Shown: positions 28,033 to 37,658, counted from the first letter of the stretch. The stretch is DNA of 64,000 nt from Methylobacterium sp. J-030 (GCF_022829545.1 NZ_JAKSYM010000343.1:30017-94016), one strand, 5' to 3'. Numbers and translations: made by a program. Notes: generated by a model not told the origin, from the sequence alone.

Positions 28033-29159
28033 GCCCGCAAAGCCTCCACGAGGCGCAACAGGAACCCGTCGACGGCGCCCTTGTCGATCCAGCGCAGCAC
28101 CGCGACGAGGTCGCGGTCCGGATCGCACCAGATCACGTTGTTGCCGGCGCCGAGCGCGCTGAACGATGCGGCGGAGAGGAGCGGCTTGGCGGCCGGCCCC
28201 CGGTTCAGCCACCAGAGATAGCCATAGCTCGCGAGCGTCGGCGATGGGGTCAGCATGGCGCGGATCCAGCGCTCCGACAGCAGTCGTCGCCCGTCCCAGG
28301 CGCCGCCGCGGGCGATAAGCAGCCCGAAGCGGGCATGGTCGTCGGCGCCGATGAACAGGCCGCCGCCCCAATGGCCGCCGCCCGGAACCGACTGGATCCG
28401 TCGCCCGTCGATCTCGACCCAGGCGTTGTCGTAACCGTGCCACGCCCAGTCCCGGGAGGCGCCGATCGGATCCAAGATCCGCTCGCGCAGCACCTCCGGC
28501 AAAGCACGGCCGAAGCGGCGCATCAGGCAGTAGGACAGCAGGTTCACCCGCACGTCGTTGTACTCGTAGTGGGTGCCCGGCGGCTTCAGCGCCCGCTTCT
28601 CGCCCTTACGGCTGTTGTCCGCCCCCGGGCCGATCTGCCGGAAATGGTCGACCTGATCGGATTTCTCGAAGAGCGTCCCCTGCCACTCGCTCGATTGCTG
28701 AAGCAGGTGCCGCCACGTGATCGCGCCGTTGTGCGGGCCGTCGAGGAGCGGATCCGGCACGCTGTCGCGCACCGGCGCGTCCACGTCGGGGATCAGCCCG
28801 TCATCGTGGGCAAGGCCCGCCAGGACAGCGAGGTAGCTCTTGGCGATCGAGAAGGTCATGTCGGGTCGAGCCGTATCGCCCCAGGCGGCGACCCGGCGGC
28901 CGCCCTTCAGGATCACGCCGGCCGGGCCACCCCGCTCCCGCACCGGCCCCGCGATGGCGCTCCACGGCCCGGTCTCGTTCCACTCGACGATCCCGACATA
29001 GCGGCCATCCGGATAGTACAGGCTGCGCGGCCACGCGCTCTCGTGCGCCGCGGCATAGGCGACCGCCTCCGCGAGGCGCCCGGGATCGAAGCCGGCTGCG
29101 GCGGGATCGCCCTGTTCCCACGTCTCCCCCGGCCAAGACGGCGCCAGTCTCTGCTCCAC
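28029..29159 (-). CDS. Serine hydrolase, beta-lactamase class C / penicillin-binding-protein fold
   Basis: Predicted hydrolase of 376 residues in the beta-lactamase-related group. The SxxK nucleophile motif is FSIAKSYL (Ser near 104), and the YxN-type motif is present as THYEYNDVRVN. The third K/H-T-G motif is not obvious. No signal peptide is seen, so it is probably a cytoplasmic esterase or amidase rather than a resistance enzyme. The GTG start at 29159 is supported by a strong GGAGGTGA just upstream. Its TAG shares bases with the TAA of the convergent M20 peptidase. Confidence 0.85.
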   Translation of the reverse strand: MEQRLAPSWPGETWEQGDPAAAGFDPGRLAEAVAYAAAHESAWPRSLYYPDGRYVGIVEWNETGPWSAIAGPVRERGGPAGVILKGGRRVAAWGDTARPDMTFSIAKSYLAVLAGLAHDDGLIPDVDAPVRDSVPDPLLDGPHNGAITWRHLLQQSSEWQGTLFEKSDQVDHFRQIGPGADNSRKGEKRALKPPGTHYEYNDVRVNLLSYCLMRRFGRALPEVLRERILDPIGASRDWAWHGYDNAWVEIDGRRIQSVPGGGHWGGGLFIGADDHARFGLLIARGGAWDGRRLLSERWIRAMLTPSPTLASYGYLWWLNRGPAAKPLLSAASFSALGAGNNVIWCDPDRDLVAVLRWIDKGAVDGFLLRLVEALRA

Positions 29160-29715
29160 GCCTCACCTCCACCATCCAGGCGCGGACCGCTACCGCACTT
29201 GCGGAGCCGGTCACGCGAGTGCCCCTCGGCCGATCGGCGCGGGACGGCCTCCGGACTTGGGCGTCCCACGGCGCCGACCGAAAGGAAAGCCCGCCGCGAG
29301 CTGCGAATGCGGCAGCAACGGGTCGCCTGCCGGCGGAGCGGTTGGCCGATCGGGCTCGACCCACCCCATGACTGGAATCGTCGGACACCTGAAGTGACAT
29401 GATCGTGGCGGTAAATATCGCGATACTTCGTATTCGTTTCCTTACAAAGTCAATTTTATAGTTGTACTCGAATTATTACAACCAAATAACTTTTGAAACG
29501 AGTCGCCACCAGAATGATCGTTCGTTTACGCAATGACAATTATATTTTATCACACTCCGTTACATGGTCACGATATGTCAGATTTGTCGCGCTAGAATCG
29601 TCTCGTTCGGATCATCCGATCAATGCACCCCTGATCTTCAAGATGTCATGCTTCGTTTCAGCATTCGCTCCAGTCGTGTGCGGGTATGACGGCGGCAGCG
29701 GGCTGAAAATCTCCG
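29160..29715. other. AT-rich gene-free stretch upstream of the chemoreceptor pair
   Basis: No convincing gene in 556 bases. From about 29391 the composition shifts to AT-rich (for example AATTTTATAG, AATTATTACA, AATTATATTTTATC), in sharp contrast to the surrounding GC-rich genes. The short open frame at 29493-29726 has no recognisable features and atypical codon use. The change of composition suggests a regulatory region or a junction of foreign DNA. Confidence 0.5.
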
Positions 29716-30084
29716 ATGTTTATTGAACGAATACGATCCCAAGTTGGGCTCGGCCTACTCGGAAGCACCGTCGCCCTGGTTACGCCCCTGGCGCTGGTGG
29801 CGATGCCCCGCTCCGAAACCGTGGCCCTCGTCGGCCGCGCGGGATCCGATACCGGAGAGCTGGTCCGCATGGTCGCGGAGGCGGGGGGCTCGATCCTGAA
29901 CCGGGGTGGGCGGCCGAACGTGTTGATCGCCCGCTCCGACAGCGCCGGCTTCGTCGGCCGCCTCTATGAGGCGGGGGCGCGGCTCGTCCTCGACGGCGGC
30001 GTCGCCGGCGGCTGCGGCCGTGCCGACCAAGCCCGTACGCCCCCCCGCAATACGCAACCCGCCTCCGGAAACTCGGACCGATGA
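29716..30084 (+). CDS. Small membrane-anchored hypothetical protein coupled to a chemoreceptor
   Basis: Predicted 122-residue protein. An N-terminal helix (VGLGLLGSTVALVTPLALVAM) is followed by an Ala/Gly-rich domain with alternating strand/helix character (ETVALVGRAGSDTGELVRMV, then PNVLIARSDSAGFVGRLYEAGA) and a polar tail. No family recognised. Its TGA overlaps the ATG of the downstream chemoreceptor (ATGA at 30081-30084), so the two are very probably co-translated, which suggests a shared sensing role. The start ATG at 29716 lies at the edge of an AT-rich stretch. Confidence 0.65.
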   Translation: MFIERIRSQVGLGLLGSTVALVTPLALVAMPRSETVALVGRAGSDTGELVRMVAEAGGSILNRGGRPNVLIARSDSAGFVGRLYEAGARLVLDGGVAGGCGRADQARTPPRNTQPASGNSDR

Positions 30085-31547
30085 ACCACCTCGACGCTCT
30101 GCGGCTGAAGTTCGGCCGCTCCCTCATCGCGATCCTGTGGGCGCACGGGCTGGTCATCGCGGGCGCCGAGTCCGCGCTGACAGGCGGCCTGCCGACGCCG
30201 GGCCCGGTCGTGGCCGCAGCGATCCTGGCCGGGACGGCGACCCTGCTCTGGTGGCAGGATCCGATCGGCGCGGCCACGCGCATCGTCAGCGGGGTCGCAC
30301 TGATCGGCATGGCGGCGATCTTCCTGATCGTCTTCGCCGGGCATCCCTGGCAGATCGATCTGCACATGTACTTCTTCGCCTGCCTCGCCGTGCTGGTCGG
30401 TTGGTGCGACTGGCGCGTGATCCTGGCGGCCACGGCCGCCACCGCGGTCCATCACCTCGCCCTCGATCTGGCGATGCCGGCGTTGATCTTCCCGCACGCC
30501 GCCGGCGACCTCGGCCGCGTCGTGCTGCATGCGGTGATCGTCGTGGTGGAGGCCGCCGTGCTGATCTGGGTCTGCCGGACCACGGTCAACTCCTTCCGGG
30601 CCCTGGGCGAATCGGAGATGGAGGCCCAGGCGCAGCTGGCCCGGGCTAGCGTTCTGGAGCGGGAAGCCGGGGCGGCCCAGGCCGCGCTGGAGGCGGCGCG
30701 GCGCAACGCGACCGAACAGCTCGCCCGGACCTTCGAGACGACCGTCGGCGGCATTCTGGACCACGTCTCCAGCGCGGCGACGAGCCTGCGCAGCGCGGCC
30801 GCCGACATGTCGGAAACGGCGACCGATTCGGCGCGCCGGTCGTCGGACGTGGCCGCCTCGGCCGGGGACGCGGCGCGCGCGGCCGAGAGCGCAGCCGCGG
30901 CGACCGCGCAGCTCGGGGCGTCGCTCGGCGAGATCGAGCGGCAGGTGAGCGGCTCTGCCGACCTCGCCAGCCGGACCGCCGCGGAAGCGGCCGACGCGGT
31001 GCCGCTCGTTCAGGAGCTGAGCGCGGCCGCGGAGCGGATCGGCGACGTGGTGGCGCTGATCTCGACGGTAGCGGCCCAGACCAACCTGCTCGCCCTCAAC
31101 GCCACGATCGAGGCCGCCCGGGCCGGCGAGGCCGGGCGCGGCTTCGCCGTCGTGGCGGCAGAGGTAAAGGAACTCGCCGGCCAGACCGCGAAGGCGACCG
31201 AGGACATCGCCACGCAGGTCGGGCGGATCCAGTCCTCGACGCAGCGGGCCGTCGTCGCGGTGAACGGGATCACGGTCCACATCCGCGACATGAACGCCCT
31301 GGCCACGCAGATCACCGCCTCCGTGCGCGACCAGGGCGCCGCCGCCGAGCGCATCGTCCGCACCGTCGCGGAGGCGGCAGCCGGCACCGGCGCCGTGAGC
31401 TCGACCGTGTCGACCGTGGCCGGCGCCGTCGAGGCGACCGGGGCGACCGCCAGCAGCCTCCTGGCGTCTGCCTCGGAGCTCTCGGTTGAGTTCGACACGC
31501 TCGGTCAGGAGGTCGGCCGCTTCCTCGCCTCGGTCCGCGCCGCCTGA
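30081..31547 (+). CDS. Methyl-accepting chemotaxis protein with multi-span membrane sensor
   Basis: Chemoreceptor-like protein of 488 residues. The first about 185 residues form five or six closely spaced hydrophobic helices with almost no periplasmic domain. Several His and Trp lie within or near the helices (HGLVIAG, DLHMYFFACLAVLVGWCDW, AVHHLALD). A short coiled-coil linker leads to the cytoplasmic signalling domain, whose tip NLLALNATIEAARAGEAGRG lies near 336-355. No HAMP domain is evident. The sensor probably detects something in the membrane or cytoplasm, such as redox state, light-linked or lipid-soluble signals; this is inference. Coupled to the small upstream protein by a 4-base overlap. 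No che genes are nearby. Confidence 0.9.
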   Translation: MNHLDALRLKFGRSLIAILWAHGLVIAGAESALTGGLPTPGPVVAAAILAGTATLLWWQDPIGAATRIVSGVALIGMAAIFLIVFAGHPWQIDLHMYFFACLAVLVGWCDWRVILAATAATAVHHLALDLAMPALIFPHAAGDLGRVVLHAVIVVVEAAVLIWVCRTTVNSFRALGESEMEAQAQLARASVLEREAGAAQAALEAARRNATEQLARTFETTVGGILDHVSSAATSLRSAAADMSETATDSARRSSDVAASAGDAARAAESAAAATAQLGASLGEIERQVSGSADLASRTAAEAADAVPLVQELSAAAERIGDVVALISTVAAQTNLLALNATIEAARAGEAGRGFAVVAAEVKELAGQTAKATEDIATQVGRIQSSTQRAVVAVNGITVHIRDMNALATQITASVRDQGAAAERIVRTVAEAAAGTGAVSSTVSTVAGAVEATGATASSLLASASELSVEFDTLGQEVGRFLASVRAA

Positions 31548-32367
31548 GGCGGCGGTCCGCCCGGCTCGCGGGAGGACGTCCGCCCATCCTGGCACGCCCG
31601 ATCGGGCATGCATGTCGAGCCCGGAATGGGTGCCCCGAACGACGCGGTCGCGTGCGGCCAATCGCGATTGCGCCGGACGCAGGACGCCACTCGCGATGTC
31701 GTCGATATTCGACCGGATCTATAGATAAAATATTATATTCCTTAACATTTGAATATGAAAATCGGCATACCGATCAGTTTTTCTACCTAAATAATTTGCT
31801 TATCCATATCTTCTTGCAAGTTAACGCGAATCACCTAAGATAAAGTTGTGCGATATCCTGGAATGTCGCAGGACACATCTTGGTTTTTTATCGAATCATT
31901 CATGCGAAATACAACTTCTGCACGAGATTATTCTTATGGATGAACCGGTTTAAGCACGGATCAAGATCAGCGTAGGCGTTGTGAACCGAGCGGAGTTGGC
32001 CGATGACCGATCCCGGTGCCAGACGGCGCGAAGCGACGGTGCCGGTTCCGGCCGGCATCGACGGACCGGCGATCATCGCCAACAGGGATCCAGGGCCGAC
32101 CCGGCATCACCTCACCGATCCGACGAAACCGGGCGGGCGGGACGTCTAGATCCTTGTGATGCGCGATCCCGCCCCGAACCGGTGTCCCGCTCGGCCGAGC
32201 ACGGTCCCGGACAACGTCCCGAAAGAGCCTCCCCGATTCTGGGAGCGACGATGGGTTGAGCCGCGCGTCAACGGAATACGGTGCGCCGGCCCTGTCCGCC
32301 GCCAACACCTGATGTCGCCACGTCGCGAAAGTCTTGCCTCCCCCATCCGTCAATATTGAGGTACACG
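31548..32367. other. Long gene-free stretch with an AT-rich core between two chemoreceptors
   Basis: 820 bases without a supported gene. The first 150 bases are GC-rich and contain the palindrome GCCCGATCGGGC (31596-31607). From about 31720 to 31960 the sequence is strongly AT-rich (for example AGATAAAATATTATATTCC). The rest is GC-rich with only random short open frames. It probably contains the second receptor's promoter. The pattern suggests a decayed or inserted segment. Confidence 0.5.
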
Positions 32368-34455
32368 ATGTCACTCAGTCGACTTTTATTTTTTTCAATT
32401 TTTACCCTCACGTTGATTGTGTTTGGTCTGGGATCAACGATCACCGTCGATGAAGTGTCGACCATCGAGGCGGTGAAGCGGACAGCCCTGCGGCTCAATG
32501 TTGCGAAATCGATGTCGAATATCCCCGCGACGCTCAACATCGAGCGCGGGCAATTGGTCATGGTGATCAACAGCGCCCCCACCGGCGATATACCGGACAA
32601 CGCGGAGCACACGGCATTGCGCAGGGCGACCGACGCGGCGCTGGCCGCAGCCCGATCGTCGATCGAGGCTCTGGCAGCGACGGAGCCGACCGCGCAGCCG
32701 CTGATTGAACAGATCGCACGGCTGACGAAACTCTGGACGGACACGCGCGTGTCCGCCGCGGACCAGATCCGCCGCGCGCCCCCGGAGGCTCGGGCCGGTT
32801 TCATCGAAACCGTTATGAATCGCAGTTACGAGATCAACAATGATGCCCTGATGACGATGCACGATCAGACGCGTCTGGTCGCGGCCGTCGACGGCAACGC
32901 CTTCCGGTATGCCAATTTCGCGAGCATCGTGCTGGCCCTGCGCGACGCGGGCGGGCGGGAAGCGGGCATGCTGATGAACCTGATCATGAGTGCCAAGCCC
33001 GCCTCGAAGGCCGATCGGGAAACCATCATCAGGCTCGGAGGACAGGTCGCCGAAGCTTGGTCCCGCCTCGGTCCGCTGGCCGATCAGGAATCGACACCCG
33101 CGAAGCTCAGGGACGCGGTGCTGGCGGTCAAGCAGTCTTATATCGGCGAATTCAGCACCTTGAATCAGGCTGTCCTCAAAGCTTCGGAAACCGGAACTTA
33201 TCCGTTAAGCCACGAAGAATTCAGATCAAAGACGGTGCCGATCTGGAAACCGGTGATCGCACTGCGCGATGCCGCTTTTGCCGAGGGCGATGCGTCGATC
33301 CAGAGCAAGCTGGCCGACGCGAAAGGGCGTCTCTATCTCGCTGTCGCCGCCATGCTGGGTTCGCTGGCGGTCGGCATCGGGATCCTGATCCTGGTCGACC
33401 GCCGCGTCTCACGGCCGATCCGCCTGATGACGGACAGCATGTCCTCCATTGCAGCCGGCAACCTCGGTCAGACCGTCCCCGGCATCGGCCGCACCGATGA
33501 GATCGGCGGTATGGCGGCGGCCGTCGAAGTCTTTGGAACCGGTTTGACGCGCACGCGCGAACTCGAGGCCGAGAGCCAGCGCAACCGCATGGAGGCCGAC
33601 AGCCGCCGCAAGGCGATGCTCGAAGCCTTGAGTCACGACTTCCAGGCGAGCGTCGGCAAGGTGGTCGAGATCGTGGCCGGCTCGGCGAGCGCGCTGGAAT
33701 CCAGCGCGGGTCGGATGAATGCGGCGGTGACCGGCTCGATCGCCAGCGCGAGCGCCGTGGCGGCGGCGGCCGAACAGGCCTCCGCCAATGTGTCGACCGT
33801 AGCAGGCGCGGCCGAGGGCCTGGGGTCGTGGGTGGAAGAGATCGGGCGACAGCTCGCGGAGTCCCGGGCCATGTCGTCCGCCGCCTCGGAAGAGGCCGAC
33901 GCCACCACCGCGATCGTGCAGGATCTCGCCGTCAGCGCCGAGAAGGTCAGCGCGGTGGTCGCGCTGATCTCCGCTATCGCCAGCCAGACCAATCTGCTGG
34001 CGCTCAACGCGACCATCGAGGCGGCCCGGGCAGGCGAGGCGGGGCGCGGCTTCGCGGTGGTGGCCGCGGAAGTCAAGGTTCTCGCCACTCAGACCTCCGT
34101 GGCGACGAACGACATCTCGGCGCAGATCGATGCGATCCAGGCGTCGACGACCCGGGCCGTCGGTGCCATCCGGTCGATCGCCGAACGGGTTCAGCATATG
34201 AACGCAATGGCATCGACCATCGTCGGCGCCGTCGGCCGGCAGAGTGCGGCGACGAACGACATCATCCGCAACATCGCGGAGGCGTCCGGCGGCACGAACG
34301 AGGTCACCGCCAACATCGCTACCGTGGCGCGATCGCTCAAGCAGTCGGGAACGGCCGCCGAGGAAGTGCTCGCCTCCTCGTCACAACTCACCACCGAGGC
34401 GAACCAGCTCTCCCGGCAGGTCGCCGACTTCCTGAGTCAGGTGCGCGCCGCCTGA
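32368..34455 (+). CDS. Methyl-accepting chemotaxis protein with periplasmic helical sensor domain
   Basis: Chemoreceptor of about 695 residues with classical layout. A first membrane helix (LLFFSIFTLTLIVFGLG) is followed by a periplasmic, mostly helical region of about 295 residues, a second helix near 321-343 (LAVAAMLGSLAVGIGILILV), and a HAMP domain with RRVSRPIRLMTDSMSSIAAGNL. The signalling domain has tip NLLALNATIEAARAGEAGRG near 541-560, and the last residues are FLSQVRAA. The ATG at 32368 follows TTGAGGT. The signalling tip is the same as in the preceding receptor while the sensor regions are unrelated. Ligand unknown. Confidence 0.93.
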   Translation: MSLSRLLFFSIFTLTLIVFGLGSTITVDEVSTIEAVKRTALRLNVAKSMSNIPATLNIERGQLVMVINSAPTGDIPDNAEHTALRRATDAALAAARSSIEALAATEPTAQPLIEQIARLTKLWTDTRVSAADQIRRAPPEARAGFIETVMNRSYEINNDALMTMHDQTRLVAAVDGNAFRYANFASIVLALRDAGGREAGMLMNLIMSAKPASKADRETIIRLGGQVAEAWSRLGPLADQESTPAKLRDAVLAVKQSYIGEFSTLNQAVLKASETGTYPLSHEEFRSKTVPIWKPVIALRDAAFAEGDASIQSKLADAKGRLYLAVAAMLGSLAVGIGILILVDRRVSRPIRLMTDSMSSIAAGNLGQTVPGIGRTDEIGGMAAAVEVFGTGLTRTRELEAESQRNRMEADSRRKAMLEALSHDFQASVGKVVEIVAGSASALESSAGRMNAAVTGSIASASAVAAAAEQASANVSTVAGAAEGLGSWVEEIGRQLAESRAMSSAASEEADATTAIVQDLAVSAEKVSAVVALISAIASQTNLLALNATIEAARAGEAGRGFAVVAAEVKVLATQTSVATNDISAQIDAIQASTTRAVGAIRSIAERVQHMNAMASTIVGAVGRQSAATNDIIRNIAEASGGTNEVTANIATVARSLKQSGTAAEEVLASSSQLTTEANQLSRQVADFLSQVRAA

Positions 34456-34476
34456 GACGACCACGATCGCCGACGA

Positions 34477-35463
34477 TCAGGCCTTGTCGGTGAAGCGCAC
34501 GGCGGCGCCCGCATGGCCGGCGACCAGGCGCGCGCCGCGTTCCCGCCCGAGCACCATGCAGGCGGTGGACAGACCGTCGGCGAGGAGGCCGGTCGGCGCC
34601 GTGACGGTGACGGAGGAGAGGGCGCCTGGGGAGTAGCCGGTTGCGGGATCGAAGATGTGGTGGTCGGCCCGGTCGTCCGAGAAGCGCATGTTGTAGTCGC
34701 CCGATGTCGCCGCAAAGCCCGTGAACGGGGCGATCACCGCGGCGAGCGTGGCGGGATCGCGCGGATCGGCGAGACCGAGGCGCCAGGGCGACCCGTCGGG
34801 ATGCGCCCCGGAGGCGCCGAACTCGCCGGTATCCACGAAGGCGTCTTCGATGCCGTGACCCCGGAACGCCGCCATGACGCGGTCGGCGGCGTAGCCCTGG
34901 ATCACGGCATTGAGGGTCAGGGCGGTACCGGGCTCCAAGGTGATGCGGTCCGGTTCGAGCCGCACGCGGCGCCAGCCGATCCGTCCCAGGACGGCGTGGA
35001 GCACCCCGGCCGCCGGCCGCGCCCCCCGGGCCGCCGCTGCGGCCCAGACCGGCCAGAGCGGCTGTACCGTCGGATCGAACGCCCCCCCGGTCTCGGCCGC
35101 CAGCGCCAGGGCGAAGCGCAGCAGCACCACGAGGTGCGGGTCGGGCGCGTCGAGCGCGCCGTCGCGGTTGAGGCGCGACAGGGCGCTGTCGGGGCGGAAT
35201 AGGCTCGCGGCCACCTCGACGGCGCGCATCGCCGCGAACCCGTCGGTCAGCGCGGCTTCGAGCCGAGCGGCATCCCCACCCGCGGCCGTCAGCGCCACGG
35301 TGGTGCCGAAGGCGAGACCGGCCCGGGTGCGCAGCGTCAGCCCAGCCGACGCGGCGGCGGCCCGGAACGCCGCGAGGCCGCCGAGCCCGGCCGCGGCGGC
35401 GAGCCCGGCGGCACCCACGAGGATGCGGCGGCGGGCGGGGCGTGGGTGACCGCCGCCGCTCAT
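34477..35463 (-). CDS. apbE: FAD:protein FMN transferase, ApbE family
   Basis: Predicted exported flavin transferase of 328 residues that attaches FMN from FAD to a Thr in partner proteins. The N-terminus has a twin-arginine-like signal (ARRRILVGAAGLAAAAGLGGLAA). ApbE features are AAETGGAFDPTVQPLW, LTLNAVIQGYAADRV and FVDTGEFGASGAHPDG. The chosen ATG at 35463 overlaps the TGA of the NosR-like gene (ATGA on the minus strand). That upstream protein carries an ApbE-type flavinylation motif, so it is the likely substrate. Last gene of the leftward operon. Confidence 0.92.
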   Translation of the reverse strand: MSGGGHPRPARRRILVGAAGLAAAAGLGGLAAFRAAAASAGLTLRTRAGLAFGTTVALTAAGGDAARLEAALTDGFAAMRAVEVAASLFRPDSALSRLNRDGALDAPDPHLVVLLRFALALAAETGGAFDPTVQPLWPVWAAAAARGARPAAGVLHAVLGRIGWRRVRLEPDRITLEPGTALTLNAVIQGYAADRVMAAFRGHGIEDAFVDTGEFGASGAHPDGSPWRLGLADPRDPATLAAVIAPFTGFAATSGDYNMRFSDDRADHHIFDPATGYSPGALSSVTVTAPTGLLADGLSTACMVLGRERGARLVAGHAGAAVRFTDKA

Positions 35464-37658
35464 GCGGCCCCGACCGGATGCGGCGCCGACCGGCGCCCGC
35501 GCTTGTGCGCCAAGACTTGCGGGACGCACTGCCCCGGATCGTGAATGATCGTCACGCAATCCATGCACTGGAAGCACTCGGGATAGTCGATCCGGCCGCT
35601 CGGCGCGATGGCGCCGTAGCGGCAGCGGACCTTGCAGAGCTGGCAGGGTGTGCCGCACTCGGCCCGGCGCGGGATCCAGTCGAGGATCCGCACCCGGCCG
35701 AGCAGGGCGAGGCTGGCGCCGAGCGGGCAGAGATAGCGGCAGAAGCCCTTGTAGACGACAAGGTTGAGCACCAGCAGCCCAGTCGCGTAGGCGACGAACG
35801 GCCAGGACCGCACGAAGTACAGGGTGACGGCGGTCTTGAAGGGCTCGATCTCGCTGAAGCTGTCGGCCAGCGGAGACCCGGCGGCCGCGGCCAGCAGGAT
35901 GCCGGCGAGGACACCATACTTCGCCTGCCGCAGCACCCGGTCGAGCCCGGGCGGGACCGCGACCTGCCGGATCCGCAGCGGTCGCGCGACCAGCGCCACG
36001 AATTCCTGAAGCGCCCCGAAGGGGCAGAGCCAGCCGCAGAAGGTGCCCCGCCCCCAGACGACGAGGGCGGCGAGCGCGAACGCCCAGAGCACCAGCGAAG
36101 GCGGATCGTAGAGCAGGAAGGCGAGGTCGTGGGTCGTGGCGGCGGCGCGCACGAGGCCGACCAGGGTGACGATCGAGAGCTGCGCCTGTGCGAACCAGCC
36201 GATGAAGCCGAGCGTCAGCGTCAGGAAGCCGAGTCGGAAGGCCGCGAAGCGAGGCCCATCGGCCACCAGCCCGCGCTGACGCGCCAACACGGGCACCAGC
36301 ACCGCCAGCGCGAGCCCGATCAGCCCGAGTTCCGGCGCCCGGGCGCGCCAGGGGTCGGTCCAGCTCGGCCCCGCATCCGGCTTGATCCGGGTGAACAGGT
36401 CGGCGGGCAGGGCGGTCTCGACCGGAAACGTGCGAGCGATCTTCTCCGACAGGATCTGGCCGCGCTCGCGCACGATCGTTTCCGTCAAGGTCCAGGGGGC
36501 GGAGGGGTCGAAGCCCGCGGCCTGATCGATCCGGAGGATCGTCCAGTTGCCGGGCGGCAGGCCCTCGGCGAGGCCGGCGTCGCGGCGCTCCACCGCCATG
36601 TCCCGCGCCGTCACGATCAGCCCACCCTGGCTGACCGCCAGCCTGTCGGGCACGGCCCCCAGGACGAATCGCTCGCCGATGGGATTCGCGGGTGCATCCT
36701 CCGGGCCGGCGCTCAGGACCATCACGGCGTGGTTGCCGGGGCCGAGTTCCCGCATCAGCGCGTCGAACCGGGCCTCGCCCAGGAGGTTGCGGCCGATCGA
36801 CGGGGCGTCGAGATAGGCGACGTACAGGTCGGTGAGGACGGTATCGGGCGGCCCGTCTACCCGATCCTCGACGCCGGTCCCCTTGAAGGCCGTGGCCGCG
36901 GTCGCGCCCGTCACGGTGAGCCGCCTGACCCAGCCGCGGGCCAGCAGGTCCGGGAGGCTGAGCCTTTCATAGAGATCGGGCTTGGCCTCGACCTTCAGGC
37001 CGACATTGGTCGCCCCGAAGCCGAGCTTGCCCCGGGCCACGGTCAGGGCCGAGGCCAGGATCGACTGATTGATCACCCGGGTCGATGCGGTGGCCATCGA
37101 TATGCCGTCGACCGTGGTCTGGGGTGCCGCACCGCCCGCCCGGGCATTCGGCCGACCGACCCGGATCGCCTGCCGCGCCGAGAGGCCGGCATATTGCTCG
37201 ACGAAGGCGATGAGCGGCTCCGGCCCGAGCCCTTCGAGGAAGACCGGCTCGTGCTGGCTGATGACCTTGACGTCCCGGAAGGTGCCGTCCGGCGCCAGCG
37301 CCACCAGCAGGTCCGGCGGCGTGCCGCCGAAGCCGGGGATCGGGGCGAGATCGACCGATTCGAAGGCGTAGGCGAACACCTCGTAGGACCCCGCCTGCTG
37401 CTTCAGGATCGGCCAGACCGGAAGTGTATCGTCCTTCTCGCCGACCACGAGGGGCGGGGGGAAGTGTTTCTCGAGGCCCGCGCGGCCGAGCTGGCCGGCT
37501 TGGGCGGGGAGGGTGTGGAACAGAATTGCGAGCAGGAGCGTGAGGTACAGGGGAAGGCTTGAGCCGGCGCGGCCGTTTTTGCGCGACGCGTTCTCTCTCT
37601 CCCCGCAGAGGGGGGAGGGTGGCTCCGTGGCAGCGTCCCGCGTTCCAGAAAACCTCAC
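35460..37658 (-). CDS. NosR/NirI-like membrane protein with FMN-binding and 4Fe-4S domains
   Basis: Predicted membrane redox protein of about 732 residues. A hydrophobic export segment (LYLTLLLAILFHTLPAQA) leads to a periplasmic FMN-binding domain with the flavinylation motif D-G-I-S-M-A-T at about 184-190, in which Thr190 would carry FMN. Next are about six membrane helices containing FCGWLCPFGALQEF and YLCPLGASLALL. The C-terminal part has clustered Cys typical of two 4Fe-4S sites (CGTPCQLCKVRC, CFQCMDC). The layout is that of NosR, but no nos genes are nearby. The GTG at 37658 overlaps the TGA of the beta-propeller gene (GTGA). The segment between the start and the signal is encoded by a CT-rich hairpin repeat, so the true N-terminus is uncertain; a GTG at 37727 is an alternative. 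ApbE is encoded immediately downstream. Confidence 0.85.
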   Translation of the reverse strand: MRFSGTRDAATEPPSPLCGERENASRKNGRAGSSLPLYLTLLLAILFHTLPAQAGQLGRAGLEKHFPPPLVVGEKDDTLPVWPILKQQAGSYEVFAYAFESVDLAPIPGFGGTPPDLLVALAPDGTFRDVKVISQHEPVFLEGLGPEPLIAFVEQYAGLSARQAIRVGRPNARAGGAAPQTTVDGISMATASTRVINQSILASALTVARGKLGFGATNVGLKVEAKPDLYERLSLPDLLARGWVRRLTVTGATAATAFKGTGVEDRVDGPPDTVLTDLYVAYLDAPSIGRNLLGEARFDALMRELGPGNHAVMVLSAGPEDAPANPIGERFVLGAVPDRLAVSQGGLIVTARDMAVERRDAGLAEGLPPGNWTILRIDQAAGFDPSAPWTLTETIVRERGQILSEKIARTFPVETALPADLFTRIKPDAGPSWTDPWRARAPELGLIGLALAVLVPVLARQRGLVADGPRFAAFRLGFLTLTLGFIGWFAQAQLSIVTLVGLVRAAATTHDLAFLLYDPPSLVLWAFALAALVVWGRGTFCGWLCPFGALQEFVALVARPLRIRQVAVPPGLDRVLRQAKYGVLAGILLAAAAGSPLADSFSEIEPFKTAVTLYFVRSWPFVAYATGLLVLNLVVYKGFCRYLCPLGASLALLGRVRILDWIPRRAECGTPCQLCKVRCRYGAIAPSGRIDYPECFQCMDCVTIIHDPGQCVPQVLAHKRGRRSAPHPVGAA

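Noticed and set aside
29493..29726. Small open frame in the AT-rich region before the chemoreceptor pair
   Set aside because: No Shine-Dalgarno, no recognisable motif, and codon use unlike the neighbours.
35460..37658. Denitrification regulator NosR as a direct annotation
   Set aside because: Domain layout fits, but there is no nosZ, nosD or nir gene nearby and the operon is tied to PQQ-associated proteins.
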